Origin: Halalkalibacter sp. APA_J-10(15) | GTDB lineage: Bacteria > Bacillota > Bacilli > Bacillales > Bacillaceae_D | DNA: 64,000 bases | Assembly (NCBI RefSeq): GCF_023017105.1 | Contig: NZ_JALKEV010000007.1 | Coordinates: forward strand, 124,001-188,000 | Direction of reading: 5' to 3' | Shown here: positions 43,148 through 52,552 of the stretch, piece by piece | Layout of the letters: each line of letters opens with the position of its first letter | How positions within the stretch are numbered: the stretch's first letter is position 1 | Position numbers and translations under genes: made by a program | The notes under the pieces: model-generated | The model's input: only the letters and a program-made list of their open reading frames with translations | What the model was told of the DNA's origin: nothing | Database searches by the model: none

Positions 43148-43826
43148 TCAGTTGTTTCCCCTTTTACAGTTGAGTGATTCTAACTTTCCATCGGGTGCTT
43201 TTTCGCATTCGTTTGGTCTAGAAACGTATATTCAAGAGGGGGTTATTGCCGACACGGAAAGCTTCAAGCAGGCATTAGTGATTTATGTAGAAAAGCAGCT
43301 AAAGTATATTGATGGTTTAGCGTGTAGGTTAGGATATGAGGCTTTACGAACAGACGATTTTTCGTCATTTTTTGAGCTAGACCAATTGTTGCATGTATCA
43401 TGTTTGGCAGAGGAAACAAGACTTGGTAATAAACGAATTGGTGAGCGGATGGCGAAGTTGTGTTATGAGCTGTATCCATCTGAAGCTCTTTTGAAATATT
43501 TAATGTTCTTAAAAGAAAAGCAAGCTCATGGCCATTCAGCACTCGTATTTGCAACGGTGGCCTATGAATTACAATTAGACATTGAAACAGCAGTTGAAAC
43601 GTATTTATTTACGACTTTATCTTCATTAGTGCAAAACGCAGTAAGGGGCATTCCTCTTGGACAAACAGATGGTCAACGTATATTAGTTGAGCTTCAAACG
43701 GATTTGAAAAAAGTGGTTGAAGGCATATTTTCATTAACAATAGATGATTTAGGTGCGATAAGTCCAGGTTTGGAAGTGGCGCAAATGTGTCATGAACGTT
43801 TGCATGTACGTTTATTTATGTCTTAG
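43140..43826 (+). CDS. ureF: Urease accessory protein UreF
   Basis: 228 residues, all-helical. Family marks are [27 protein letters not shown] at the N-terminus and [12 protein letters not shown] near the C-terminus. UreF joins UreD and UreG on apo-urease to gate carbamylation and nickel insertion. Its ATG overlaps the ureE end, implying coupled translation. Confidence 0.95.
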   Translation: MTNQLFPLLQLSDSNFPSGAFSHSFGLETYIQEGVIADTESFKQALVIYVEKQLKYIDGLACRLGYEALRTDDFSSFFELDQLLHVSCLAEETRLGNKRIGERMAKLCYELYPSEALLKYLMFLKEKQAHGHSALVFATVAYELQLDIETAVETYLFTTLSSLVQNAVRGIPLGQTDGQRILVELQTDLKKVVEGIFSLTIDDLGAISPGLEVAQMCHERLHVRLFMS

Positions 43827-43851
43827 TAAAGAGAAAAGGAGATCAAGAACA

Positions 43852-44466
43852 ATGGAACCTGTACGAATTGGAATTGGTGGCCCTGTAGGAGCAGGGAAGA
43901 CGATGCTCGTTGAGAAATTGACACGAACAATGCATGAGGAATTGAGTATGGCGGTTATAACGAATGATATTTATACGAAGGAAGATGCACAATTTTTATT
44001 GAAAAATGGTGTTTTGCCTGCAGATCGAGTCATAGGAGTAGAAACAGGTGGATGTCCTCATACAGCGATTCGCGAGGATGCCTCAATGAATTTCGCAGCG
44101 ATCGATGAGTTGAAGGAGAAGCATCCTGACTTAGATGTCATCTTTGTTGAAAGTGGTGGAGATAATTTAGCTGCAACGTTCAGTCCGGAGCTTGTGGATT
44201 TCTCGATCTATATTATTGATGTCGCTCAAGGTGAAAAGATACCTCGAAAAGGCGGGCAAGGAATGATTAAGTCTGACTTATTTATAATTAACAAAACGGA
44301 TCTTGCGCCATATGTAGGAGCGAGTCTTGAGGTGATGGAGCAGGATACGATAAATGCTCGTGGTAAAAAACCATTTTTCTTTACAAATTTAAAGGATGAA
44401 ACGGGTCTTGATGGAGTAGTGAAATGGATTAAAGAACAGACACTGCTACTTGGCTTGGAGTCATGA
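43852..44466 (+). CDS. ureG: Urease accessory GTPase UreG
   Basis: About 204 residues. P-loop GPVGAGKT begins near residue 10. The nickel-binding Cys-Pro-His is in [17 protein letters not shown], the Walker B-like site is IFVESGGDN, and the base-specificity motif is NKTD. It hydrolyses GTP to drive nickel insertion. ATG 43852 has AAAGGAGA upstream; the longer frame overlaps ureF and is rejected. It overlaps ureD by four bases. Confidence 0.96.
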   Translation: MEPVRIGIGGPVGAGKTMLVEKLTRTMHEELSMAVITNDIYTKEDAQFLLKNGVLPADRVIGVETGGCPHTAIREDASMNFAAIDELKEKHPDLDVIFVESGGDNLAATFSPELVDFSIYIIDVAQGEKIPRKGGQGMIKSDLFIINKTDLAPYVGASLEVMEQDTINARGKKPFFFTNLKDETGLDGVVKWIKEQTLLLGLES

Positions 44467-45278
44467 AACGTACAGGAACCCTAGAGGTAACGGCAACGAA
44501 AAGAGAGCAGAAGTCGATTCTCTCCGATGTCTATTATGAAGGAGCTATGAAAATAACAAGGCCTGTCTATTTAGAAGAGGATGTACCGACTATATATATG
44601 ATTGATATAGGCGGTGGTTATGTTGATGGTGATACGTATGCAACGACATTACATGTTGAGCAGGGGGCACACTTGGCTGTAAAATCACAGGCTTCTGCGA
44701 AAATATACAAAACCCCAAAGACACCTGTGAAGCAAGTAACACGTATAACTTTAGAGGGAAATAGTGTGATTGAATATGTACCAGATGCACTGATCGCATA
44801 TAAAAATTCGCGTTTTCAACAAGAGACGGTCGTTGAAATGGAGCCTAATTCCTGCTTGATTTATAGTGATAGTATGACTCCAGGATGGGCTGAAGACGGT
44901 AGTTATTTTAAATATGATTGGATCCGTTCTAAGCTAAAGATCATTCAAAATGGAAAACTAGTCGTCTATGATCATTTGTTACTACACCCTGATGGAGAGA
45001 TGAGTGGAATTCTTCAAATGGATGGATATTCGCATGTTGGCATGTTCATGATCGTTCATGAACAGGTGAACAGTGAATGGATCGATCGTTTATACGAAGA
45101 GCTCGTTCAATTGAATTCGCCTGCTCGGTTCGGTTTGTCTGCATTACCTGTTAAAGGTGTGATCATTAGAATATTAGCTAATCAAACGATGGTAATAGAA
45201 AAGTTGATTAAGGTTGCACATTCTTTTTCAAGAAAGGAGTTATTTGGCAGGGAATATGCGGCTTGGCGGAAGTATTAA
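44463..45278 (+). CDS. ureD: Urease accessory protein UreD (UreH)
   Basis: 271 residues. Family marks are [47 protein letters not shown] and [16 protein letters not shown]. It binds the alpha subunit and recruits UreF and UreG. It is the last gene of the cluster, followed by a terminator. No nickel permease gene accompanies the cluster. Confidence 0.95.
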   Translation: MKRTGTLEVTATKREQKSILSDVYYEGAMKITRPVYLEEDVPTIYMIDIGGGYVDGDTYATTLHVEQGAHLAVKSQASAKIYKTPKTPVKQVTRITLEGNSVIEYVPDALIAYKNSRFQQETVVEMEPNSCLIYSDSMTPGWAEDGSYFKYDWIRSKLKIIQNGKLVVYDHLLLHPDGEMSGILQMDGYSHVGMFMIVHEQVNSEWIDRLYEELVQLNSPARFGLSALPVKGVIIRILANQTMVIEKLIKVAHSFSRKELFGREYAAWRKY

Positions 45279-45285
45279 GAAGAGA

Positions 45286-45319
45286 GCAACACTCCGATGA
45301 GGGGTGTTGTTATTTTATT
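45286..45319 (+). terminator. Terminator of urease operon
   Basis: GCAACACTCC at 45286-45295 pairs with GGGGTGTTGT at 45301-45310 around a 5-nt loop, then TATTTTATT. Confidence 0.8.
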
Positions 45320-45397
45320 GGATTGGGAAGTAGACGTATTGGTGAAGTACATGTTCAACTAGAATGATAGCGTGCAACAAAGAAGTAGTGCGAAAGG

Positions 45398-45428
45398 TTT
45401 TAACCATTTTGGTTAAAAGTGTGGTAAA
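45398..45428 (+). promoter_or_regulatory. Promoter of SulP gene with inverted-repeat operator
   Basis: TTTTAACC and GGTTAAAA form a perfect 8-bp inverted repeat at 45398-45405 and 45411-45418, around ATTTT. TTAACC at 45400-45405 may be the -35 and TAAACT at 45423-45428 the -10 (17-bp spacer), so a bound regulator would block the promoter. Confidence 0.55.
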
Positions 45429-45463
45429 CTAGGTATGAGCTGAAATGGTTAGGAGGTGCCGGT

Positions 45464-47173
45464 ATGGAAAACTCATTAAAGAAATACGATCCAATAATGT
45501 TTAAGAGAGACTTAATAGCTGCTTTAACATTGTTTGTGATGCTCATTCCACAAGGGATGGCTTACGCAATGCTTGCTGGACTTCCGCCTGTAATGGGCTT
45601 GTATGCTGCAACGGTTCCTTTATTTGTCTATGCACTTGTTGGCTCATCTAAGCATTTGTCAATTGGTCCTGTAGCGATTACGTCATTGCTCGTTTTTTCG
45701 GGGGTATCTGTCTATGCCGAACCGGGTTCATCAGTTTATATTACCTATGTCATTGTTTTGGCTTTCATGGTTGGAGGGCTGCAGCTTTTATTCGGTTTAT
45801 TCAAGTGGGGAGTGATTGTGAAGTTTATTCCCCACTCGGTACTTAATGGGTATACGTCAGCGGCAGCGATTGTGATTGGGATAAGTCAATTAAACCATTT
45901 ATTAGGTATGGATACGGGCAATTATTTGCAAGTTCATTTCCTGCTTTTTGAAGTGTTTAGTCGGATAAATGAGATTCACTTACTGACACTAGCTGTTGGT
46001 TTAGGGAGTATTCTTCTTCTTATACTAGTAAAGAAATTTACTCCTAAGCTACCAAATGCTTTAGTCGCTGTTTTTCTTTCAACGATAGTCGTGGCTTCGT
46101 TTCGTTTAGAGGGACATCAGCTTCAAGTTATAGGTGATGTTCCTAGTGGATTTCCTGGCTTTTTTGTGCCAGAATTGACGATTGAAACGGTCATGATGTT
46201 GACTCCGATGGCGCTTACAATTGCATTATTAGGCTCTATGGAATCATTATCAATTGGAAAGGCGATTGCCAAAAAGGAAAATTATGAAATTAATCCAAAT
46301 CGAGAGTTTACGGCACTCGGTCTATCAAATATTGTCGGATCGTTCTTTTCTTCTTTTCCTGTCAATGGAAGTTTCTCAAGAACGGCAGTCAACCATCAGG
46401 CTGGTGGTGCGACTCAATTGACAGCTGTTATGACAGGGATATTTGTACTTATTACGGTGACGTTTTTTACATCTGCATTTTATTATATTCCCAATGCGGC
46501 TCTTGCGGCTATTATTATCGTAGCTGTTTATAAGCTTATAGATTTTCCGGAAATGAAGCGATTGTTCCTAGTGAAACGGTTTGAAGGATGGATTTGGGTC
46601 ACGACTTTTATGACAACATTATTTATTGGCATACAATGGGGGATTATCGTTGGAGCGATCTTTACATTGCTTCTTATTATAAGAAAAAGTGCTAAGCCAG
46701 AAATTGTACAATTAGGCTATGTAGAAAGAGAAAAGACGTTTCGTGATATTAGCCGATATCCAGAAGCGATTACAGCTAAAAAAGTTCGGATTCTTCGCGT
46801 TGATTCTAGTCTGCACTTTGCTAACGTTGCTTTTTTAGACGAGAAATTAAAAGGGCTAAGTGATGTAGAGGAAGCAGAGTGGCTCATTTTAGATATGAGT
46901 GGTGTCAATGACATAGATTCTGTCTCGATACAACGATTAGAAGAGGTTATTGAATACTTTAGGAAACGGCAGATTACGATGCTCTTTTCTAATATGAAGG
47001 GTTCTATAAGGGATACGGTATACAAGGTAGGGTGGAAGGAGAAGTATAGTGAGCAGTGCAATCACCTTACATTAGAGCAGCTACTACGTGAAAAGGGGCT
47101 GCGTTCTTATTTCGATCCTGCATTCAATTATATAAGCAGCTCAAAGGAACGGGTTCATGACTATATTATTTAG
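45464..47173 (+). CDS. SulP-family anion transporter with STAS domain
   Basis: 569 residues. The membrane domain occupies about 10-410, beginning with the sulfate-transporter signature LFVMLIPQGMAYAMLAGLPP. The C-terminal STAS domain lies near 430-550 (VDSSLHFANVAFLDEKL, LILDMSGVNDIDSVSIQRLEE). Substrates in the family include sulfate, bicarbonate and other anions. Adjacency to urease makes bicarbonate a possibility but is weak evidence. The gene has its own promoter with an inverted repeat and its own terminator. Confidence 0.88.
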   Translation: MENSLKKYDPIMFKRDLIAALTLFVMLIPQGMAYAMLAGLPPVMGLYAATVPLFVYALVGSSKHLSIGPVAITSLLVFSGVSVYAEPGSSVYITYVIVLAFMVGGLQLLFGLFKWGVIVKFIPHSVLNGYTSAAAIVIGISQLNHLLGMDTGNYLQVHFLLFEVFSRINEIHLLTLAVGLGSILLLILVKKFTPKLPNALVAVFLSTIVVASFRLEGHQLQVIGDVPSGFPGFFVPELTIETVMMLTPMALTIALLGSMESLSIGKAIAKKENYEINPNREFTALGLSNIVGSFFSSFPVNGSFSRTAVNHQAGGATQLTAVMTGIFVLITVTFFTSAFYYIPNAALAAIIIVAVYKLIDFPEMKRLFLVKRFEGWIWVTTFMTTLFIGIQWGIIVGAIFTLLLIIRKSAKPEIVQLGYVEREKTFRDISRYPEAITAKKVRILRVDSSLHFANVAFLDEKLKGLSDVEEAEWLILDMSGVNDIDSVSIQRLEEVIEYFRKRQITMLFSNMKGSIRDTVYKVGWKEKYSEQCNHLTLEQLLREKGLRSYFDPAFNYISSSKERVHDYII

Positions 47174-47178
47174 ACTTT

Positions 47179-47215
47179 GCTTCGATTTTGAACATATCAA
47201 GATCGGAGCTTTTTG
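47179..47215 (+). terminator. Terminator after SulP gene
   Basis: GCTTCGATTTTG at 47179-47190 pairs over 12 bp with CAAGATCGGAGC at 47198-47209 (two G-U pairs), followed by T5. Confidence 0.8.
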
Positions 47216-47295
47216 TTTGAAGGATAAGAGAAAGTGCTTGGATTTGCTTTGTGTATCAGCTTTTTTCTTATCATATAATGCTGATCGGTTCACTA

Positions 47296-47304
47296 TGGTA
47301 TACT
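47296..47304 (+). promoter_or_regulatory. Extended -10 promoter of ROK regulator gene
   Basis: TG-G-TATACT at 47296-47304 is an extended -10 element. Transcription would begin near 47311, which supports the TTG start at 47335 over the longer frame. A TATAAT at 47274-47279 is a second candidate. Confidence 0.5.
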
Positions 47305-47334
47305 GACTATAGCAATTGGAAATGGGGTGCTACT

Positions 47335-48510
47335 TTGTTTAGGGAATTTTTGCTGGATCCTTCTAAAAAAAATGCAAATAAAAAAGCACTGTATGAGCTT
47401 ATTCACCGAAAAAGACTAGTATCTAAGGGTGATTTATTAGATGCATTTGCTGTCCCGCAAACGACTTTAACACGAATGATTCATGATTTAGAAAGGAAGG
47501 GCTGGATTCAATCAGGAGGGATAGGACCGTCTAAAGGAGGTCGGCCACCTGTTTTGTATAAAGCGAATCCTCTTTCTGGTTATATCTTTGGAATTGAAAT
47601 TGCGAGAAGTGTCCAAGTTCTGTTATTAAATTTAGAATTTGCTGTGATTGATAAGAAAGTGTTCCTTGTTACGAAGAAATTTACACCAGATGAGATGATG
47701 TCTCGTATCATGAATGACATGAAGCAAATGATGGCAAATCATCAATTAAATGATAGTGATCTAGTTGGGATTGGAGTAGGAGCAATCGGGCCAGTCGATC
47801 GAGAAAAAGGAAAAATGATTCATCCGGAATCATTCCGCTCGTTTGGCTGGGAGGAGGTTTCGATAGTTGGAAAAATGGAACAACAGTTTCATGTTCCAAT
47901 TATCTTAAATAATGGAGCGAATACAGCCGCGATTGCTGAATATAAGATACAGGAATATTCCAACAAAAATTTACTGTATTGCATAAGTGGGTATGGGATC
48001 CGTTGTGGAATAATCCAAGCAGGTTCTTCCCTGAACAGTAAGCAAGGAGATGCAAGCTCTTATGGACATATGATTGTTCAACCTGGAGGCAGGATGTGTA
48101 CGTGTGGAAAAAAAGGTTGTTTAAATGCGTATAGCTCATTTGGAGCTATGTTTGATCTAGTACAGCAAATAGATTCATCATTAGTATTAACATCACCAGA
48201 GAATTTGATTGATGCTCTTCAAAACGGAGAGCCAACTGTGGAAGCAGTTACTCATGAAGCTGCCTACTATTATGGATTAGCGATTGCGAATATGGTGAAT
48301 GTTCTTCACCCTGATGTCGTATTACTGCAAGGGAAACTAATAGAGCAGAATGAACGTTATTTGAATAGAGTTATCGCTGTGGCTAAGGAGCATATTTACG
48401 CTAGTCATTTAACGGATTTACATATTGGCAAGGGAAAGTTGGGGCGGGAGGCTGTTGCAATTGGGGCTGCGGTTGAGCTGTTTCAGGGTTTTTTTGTAGA
48501 GATAGGTTAG
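47335..48510 (+). CDS. ROK-family transcriptional regulator
   Basis: About 391 residues. The N-terminal winged helix is clear: ALYELIHRKRLVSKGDLLDA, then PQTTLTRMIHDLERKGWIQ. It is followed by the ROK kinase-like domain with the zinc motif MCTCGKKGCLNAYSSF. The sugar-kinase ATP motif is incomplete, as in NagC/XylR-type repressors. The start TTG 47335 has GGGGTG five bases upstream and lies after the likely promoter. It is an orphan gene whose closest sugar genes are the divergent GH3 unit 1.5 kb away. Confidence 0.85.
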   Translation: MFREFLLDPSKKNANKKALYELIHRKRLVSKGDLLDAFAVPQTTLTRMIHDLERKGWIQSGGIGPSKGGRPPVLYKANPLSGYIFGIEIARSVQVLLLNLEFAVIDKKVFLVTKKFTPDEMMSRIMNDMKQMMANHQLNDSDLVGIGVGAIGPVDREKGKMIHPESFRSFGWEEVSIVGKMEQQFHVPIILNNGANTAAIAEYKIQEYSNKNLLYCISGYGIRCGIIQAGSSLNSKQGDASSYGHMIVQPGGRMCTCGKKGCLNAYSSFGAMFDLVQQIDSSLVLTSPENLIDALQNGEPTVEAVTHEAAYYYGLAIANMVNVLHPDVVLLQGKLIEQNERYLNRVIAVAKEHIYASHLTDLHIGKGKLGREAVAIGAAVELFQGFFVEIG

Positions 48511-48524
48511 CGAAGGAATCCATG

Positions 48525-48567
48525 CAAAACCTACCTAAAGAACGTGTTGTCCAATAGATAGGTTTTG
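48525..48567. terminator. Weak stem-loop between convergent ROK and AraC genes
   Basis: CAAAACCTA at 48525-48533 pairs with TAGGTTTTG at 48559-48567 across a 25-nt loop. It could act in either direction but is weak. Confidence 0.35.
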
Positions 48568-48610
48568 ATTATTTGAGATTGAATCCGTAATAATAAGTGT
48601 GCTACCAACC

Positions 48611-49831
48611 TCACATACGATCCCGGTACTGCTTTGGCGTCATTCCAGTAATCTTTTTAAAAACCTTTGTAAAGTAGCTTTGATCATGAAAGTTTAGCAT
48701 CGCACAAATGTCAGAGAGAGAATGCTCGGTTAGTGTCATAAGTTTCTTTGCCTCCTCGATACGCTCATGCTGAATATATCGAGAAAGTGATATACCGACT
48801 TCTTTTTTAAATAAAGAAGAGAGGTAGACAGTACTAGTGCCGGTGATTGTAGCGAGTGTACTTAGCGAAATATTCTCATAGAGATGCGTAAAGATGTAAT
48901 TCAAGCATTGATTGACATAGCGAGAATAGTTTAATTTCTTGTTGGTTGATACATGTTCAATAAATTCTAATCCAGCTTCAAGTCGATAGGCATCAACCTT
49001 TTGTGGCTCATTGATTTCTTCAATCGTTTGAATGAAAAGGTCACTGAGAGTATACGCTAGTTCAGTTGGTAACCCTCCTTCAATCGCGGCTCTTGTTGCA
49101 AGTGTGACAAAGCTGATGGCTAAATTCTTTCTTCCTCTTAAATAACTCTTCTTAGATAGTATGCCGAAGTGTCCAGAAGTAGGTGGAGCCCCTGCCTTCT
49201 CTAAATACAGTTCTTTGTTCCCTTCTTTAATAGCTTGAAGGATTTCCTTCTCATAGAGCAGGTCATGGTGGTAATGCGAATCTTGACGTCTTTTAAATAA
49301 TTCGATGTGTGGTTGTGTCGTTTTGGCATTTAGAAAAGGAACCGAAAGCTGCTCCTCAATAATTTCAGTTGTATCCAATTCTTTTGCATACAAAAGATAA
49401 TAGACGAGCCTCCCGATGTTGATCAGTTCAGTTTGATGAATGATTGGAATACTTCCGACGATGCTATAGAAAGGATCTTGCTTATGCGTGCTCTCTGAAT
49501 CTATTAAATAGGTTTGGAGTTCTTCTTTTTGGATGGGCGAGAATGAAAGTGGCCCGATAATAATCGCTCCAATTGAAGAGGAACTCTCCTGTAGTGGGAT
49601 AGAGAGAAAGTGAATGGGAAGGCTAGTATTCGTTAAGTGAATAGAGGGGTATTCGACGGTTTTAGCATGGATAGATTGAAACGTTTCTTCAAGCTGTAAT
49701 GCCTGGGTCGTATGACGTGAAAGGTGAGTATAGGTTGTATTTACTCGTGCCCCCCAATACGTAACTGGTGCTTTAATTGTATCGTAAATAAGCTTGAGTA
49801 ACGTCTTTGGCTGGATAGTAGAATGTTGCAA
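48611..49831 (-). CDS. AraC-family regulator divergent from GH3 gene
   Basis: 406 residues. The C-terminal AraC domain is unmistakable: ISLSTLATITGTSTVYLSSL, then CAMLNFHDQSYFTKVFKKITGMTPKQYRDRM. The N-terminal 290 residues are helical and have no recognised sensor family. The TTG start at 49831 has AAAGGGGGA six bases upstream on the minus strand. It is divergent from a beta-glucosidase gene, and two 17-bp direct repeats in the shared region are spaced 20 bp, as expected for AraC-type binding. Confidence 0.85.
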   Translation of the reverse strand: MQHSTIQPKTLLKLIYDTIKAPVTYWGARVNTTYTHLSRHTTQALQLEETFQSIHAKTVEYPSIHLTNTSLPIHFLSIPLQESSSSIGAIIIGPLSFSPIQKEELQTYLIDSESTHKQDPFYSIVGSIPIIHQTELINIGRLVYYLLYAKELDTTEIIEEQLSVPFLNAKTTQPHIELFKRRQDSHYHHDLLYEKEILQAIKEGNKELYLEKAGAPPTSGHFGILSKKSYLRGRKNLAISFVTLATRAAIEGGLPTELAYTLSDLFIQTIEEINEPQKVDAYRLEAGLEFIEHVSTNKKLNYSRYVNQCLNYIFTHLYENISLSTLATITGTSTVYLSSLFKKEVGISLSRYIQHERIEEAKKLMTLTEHSLSDICAMLNFHDQSYFTKVFKKITGMTPKQYRDRM

Positions 49832-49860
49832 AGGAATCCCCCTTTAGCGAAATATTGTTT

Positions 49861-49938
49861 ATAAAGTACCATAAATATTAATAAAATACCATAAAAAGCT
49901 TCCTTTTCTCTCTTATAATGAAAAAGGTAACGGTTTCA
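49861..49938 (+). promoter_or_regulatory. AraC-type direct repeats, -10 and cre site before GH3 gene
   Basis: Two 17-bp direct repeats with core TACCATAAA lie at 49861-49877 and 49881-49897, two mismatches apart and exactly 20 bp in register. The second overlaps the -35 region of a promoter with TATAAT at 49914-49919 and no good -35. AGGTAACGGTTTCA at 49925-49938 matches the cre consensus on the minus strand at 13 of 14 positions, just after the start point. Confidence 0.7.
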
Positions 49939-49961
49939 TTTTATTGATGGAGGTAGTTATG

Positions 49962-52253
49962 ATGACAAATAAGGTAAAAGAGCTAGTTAGTCAAATGACA
50001 TTAGAAGAAAAAGCAGGGCTTTGCTCTGGTCTGGATTTTTGGCATTTAAAAGGGGTAGAGCGATTAGGGATTCCATCAGTAATGGTAACAGACGGTCCAC
50101 ATGGCTTACGTAAGCAAAGGTTAGGGGCTGATCATTTAGGCTTGCATGATAGTGTACCAGCAACGTGCTTCCCTTCAGCTGCTGGAATGGCGAGCTCTTG
50201 GGATCGGAGTTTGATTGAACGAGTCGGTATTGCTTTAGGTGAAGAGTGTCAAGCTGAGAATGTCGCTGTGTTGTTAGGACCTGGTGCCAATATTAAGCGA
50301 TCACCGTTATGTGGGCGCAATTTTGAATATTTTTCCGAAGATCCTTATCTATCGTCTGAAATGGCTGCCAATCATATTAAAGGTGTACAAAGTCAAGGGG
50401 TAGGGACGTCACTTAAGCATTTTGCTGCGAATAACCAGGAACATCGGCGAATGTCGACAGATGCGATTATTGATGAGAGAACGTTGCGTGAAATTTATTT
50501 GGCGAGCTTTGAAGGGGCTGTTAAGCAATCACAACCGTGGACGGTGATGTGTGCTTATAATAAGGTTAATGGTGAATTTGCTTCAGAAAGCAAAACGCTT
50601 CTTGAAGATATATTGAAGGAAGAATGGGGCTTTGAAGGCTTTGTCGTTTCTGACTGGGGAGCTGTTAATGAGCGTGATGAAGCGGTGAAGAATGGTCTTG
50701 AGCTTGAAATGCCTGCTAGTCAAGGTATTGGTGAGAATAAGGTCATTGCTGCTGTGAAGGAAGGACGGTTATCGGAAGAGAAATTGAATGCTGCAGTAGA
50801 ACGCATCGTTCGAATTCTCCTCAAATCGGTTGAGGAGAAGAAAGAGAATGCATCGTATGATTGGGAGGCGCATCATCAATTAGCTCGTGAGGCAGCGCGT
50901 GAAAGTATGGTGCTATTAAAGAATGAAGGTCAGTTTCTTCCATTAAAAAAAGAAGGAAAGATTGCGGTTATCGGTGAGTTTGCCAAAGCTCCGCGTTACC
51001 AAGGAGGAGGAAGCTCACATATTAATCCGACGAAGCTAGAAGACATTGTCGAAGAGGTTGAGAAGGTCGTTGGTGAAGGAGCGACAATCACGTATGCTCA
51101 AGGGTATCATCGTGATCAAGATACAATTGATGAACAGTTGATTGAGGAAGCGAAACGTGTAGCAGCAGATGCAGATACAGTGATTCTATTTGTCGGTCTA
51201 CCTGATCGTTATGAATCAGAAGGATATGATCGGCAGCATTTAAATATACCAGAGAACCATCAGCGTTTAATAGAAGAGGTTGCGACTGTAAATGAAAATA
51301 TCGTTGCGGTTTTAAGTAATGGTGCTCCGATTGAAATGCCGTGGTTAGGAAAGGTGAAGGGGTTGCTTGAAGCATACCTAGGAGGTCAAGCTCTTGGAGG
51401 GGCTATTGCTGATTTGTTATTCGGCGATGTCAATCCAAGTGGTAAATTAGCGGAAACGTTCCCAGAAAGATTAAGCGACAATCCTTCTTACCTTTACTTC
51501 CCGGGAGATGGTGATCGCGTAGAGTATCGTGAGGGGATTTATGTCGGGTATCGATATTATGATACGAAAAAGGTCAAACCGCTATTTCCATTCGGTTTTG
51601 GTTTAAGCTATACAACATTTGACTATGAAAATTTAACCGTTAGTCAAAAGAAGATAAGTGATACAGATTTTGTGACATGTACGGTTCAGGTGAAGAATAC
51701 GGGAAGTGTGGCAGGAAAAGAAGTTGTACAACTGTATGTTAAGGATGTCGAAAGTCGAATAAGTCGACCTGATAAAGAGCTTAAAGGCTTTGCGAAGGTG
51801 GACTTACGACCAGGTGAAGAAAAAACAGTAGAATTCACGTTGGATAAACGTTCGTTTGCTTACTATGATACAGAGTTAGCTGATTGGCATGTGGAAAGTG
51901 GCGATTTTACGATTCTAATCGGAAGAAATTCTAATGATATCGTGTTATCTGAAATGGTTACGGTGGAGTCAATGAGTGAGAAACCATTTACTGTCCATCG
52001 AAATACGACCGTTGGTGATTTGTTAGATCATCCGAAAATAGCACCACTCGCCAAGCAGATGCTAGCTGAGGCACAGAAGGATAGTCCTTTTGCGAGTGCA
52101 GCTGAAGAAGAGGGAGATGCTGCTGAAATGATGGCAGCGATGATGAGATACATGCCGTTACGAGCTTTGTCTAACTTTAGTAATGGGCAGCTAACAGAAG
52201 AGAGGCTTCAAGCGATGATTAGTCATTTAAATGAGGCAGTCAATAATGGTTAA
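49962..52253 (+). CDS. GH3 beta-glucosidase
   Basis: About 763 residues. The N-terminal GH3 barrel has the nucleophile Asp231 in FVVSDWGAV. The alpha/beta sandwich domain ([30 protein letters not shown]) follows, then the fibronectin-III-like domain ([23 protein letters not shown]). A C-terminal tail of about 80 residues has no match I recognise. There is no signal peptide, so it acts on imported beta-glucosides. ATG 49962 has GGAGGT seven bases upstream; ATG 49959 is possible. Likely AraC-activated and CcpA-repressed. Confidence 0.92.
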   Translation: MTNKVKELVSQMTLEEKAGLCSGLDFWHLKGVERLGIPSVMVTDGPHGLRKQRLGADHLGLHDSVPATCFPSAAGMASSWDRSLIERVGIALGEECQAENVAVLLGPGANIKRSPLCGRNFEYFSEDPYLSSEMAANHIKGVQSQGVGTSLKHFAANNQEHRRMSTDAIIDERTLREIYLASFEGAVKQSQPWTVMCAYNKVNGEFASESKTLLEDILKEEWGFEGFVVSDWGAVNERDEAVKNGLELEMPASQGIGENKVIAAVKEGRLSEEKLNAAVERIVRILLKSVEEKKENASYDWEAHHQLAREAARESMVLLKNEGQFLPLKKEGKIAVIGEFAKAPRYQGGGSSHINPTKLEDIVEEVEKVVGEGATITYAQGYHRDQDTIDEQLIEEAKRVAADADTVILFVGLPDRYESEGYDRQHLNIPENHQRLIEEVATVNENIVAVLSNGAPIEMPWLGKVKGLLEAYLGGQALGGAIADLLFGDVNPSGKLAETFPERLSDNPSYLYFPGDGDRVEYREGIYVGYRYYDTKKVKPLFPFGFGLSYTTFDYENLTVSQKKISDTDFVTCTVQVKNTGSVAGKEVVQLYVKDVESRISRPDKELKGFAKVDLRPGEEKTVEFTLDKRSFAYYDTELADWHVESGDFTILIGRNSNDIVLSEMVTVESMSEKPFTVHRNTTVGDLLDHPKIAPLAKQMLAEAQKDSPFASAAEEEGDAAEMMAAMMRYMPLRALSNFSNGQLTEERLQAMISHLNEAVNNG

Positions 52254-52254
52254 A

Positions 52255-52283
52255 TAAGAAAAACGCGTTAGCGTCTTTTCTTA
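52255..52283 (+). terminator. Terminator after GH3 gene (hairpin family member)
   Basis: TAAGAAAAACGC at 52255-52266 pairs with GCGTCTTTTCTTA at 52271-52283 with one bulge. Its reverse complement is very like the two hairpins at 55796 and 55994. Confidence 0.7.
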
Positions 52284-52442
52284 ACTGCATCGTGTGTAGT
52301 TGATACAAACTTTTGAGTTTTTCTGAAAGAGGGGTTTTAAGTAACGAACCGGTGCCACCTGCAAATTCACTTACACCTTCATTTGTTCAACTTCTAAGAA
52401 TTTTCTAAGTCCTTCTCTTTCGAAAATCAGTGATCATAAATG

Positions 52443-52484
52443 GGTGTTCGTACAAGTCATAACGTACGAACACCTCTATTTTTT
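52443..52484 (+). terminator. Strong terminator in the gap before YesM gene
   Basis: GGTGTTCGTAC at 52443-52453 pairs perfectly with GTACGAACACC at 52464-52474, and TCTATTTTTT follows. It stands 160 bp after another terminator with no recognised gene between them. Confidence 0.85.
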
Positions 52485-52552
52485 CGTTTGAAAATCGTCG
52501 AAGTCATTATGGTATGATAAGGTCATTCCGGCAATAAGAAGGTGAATCCTTG

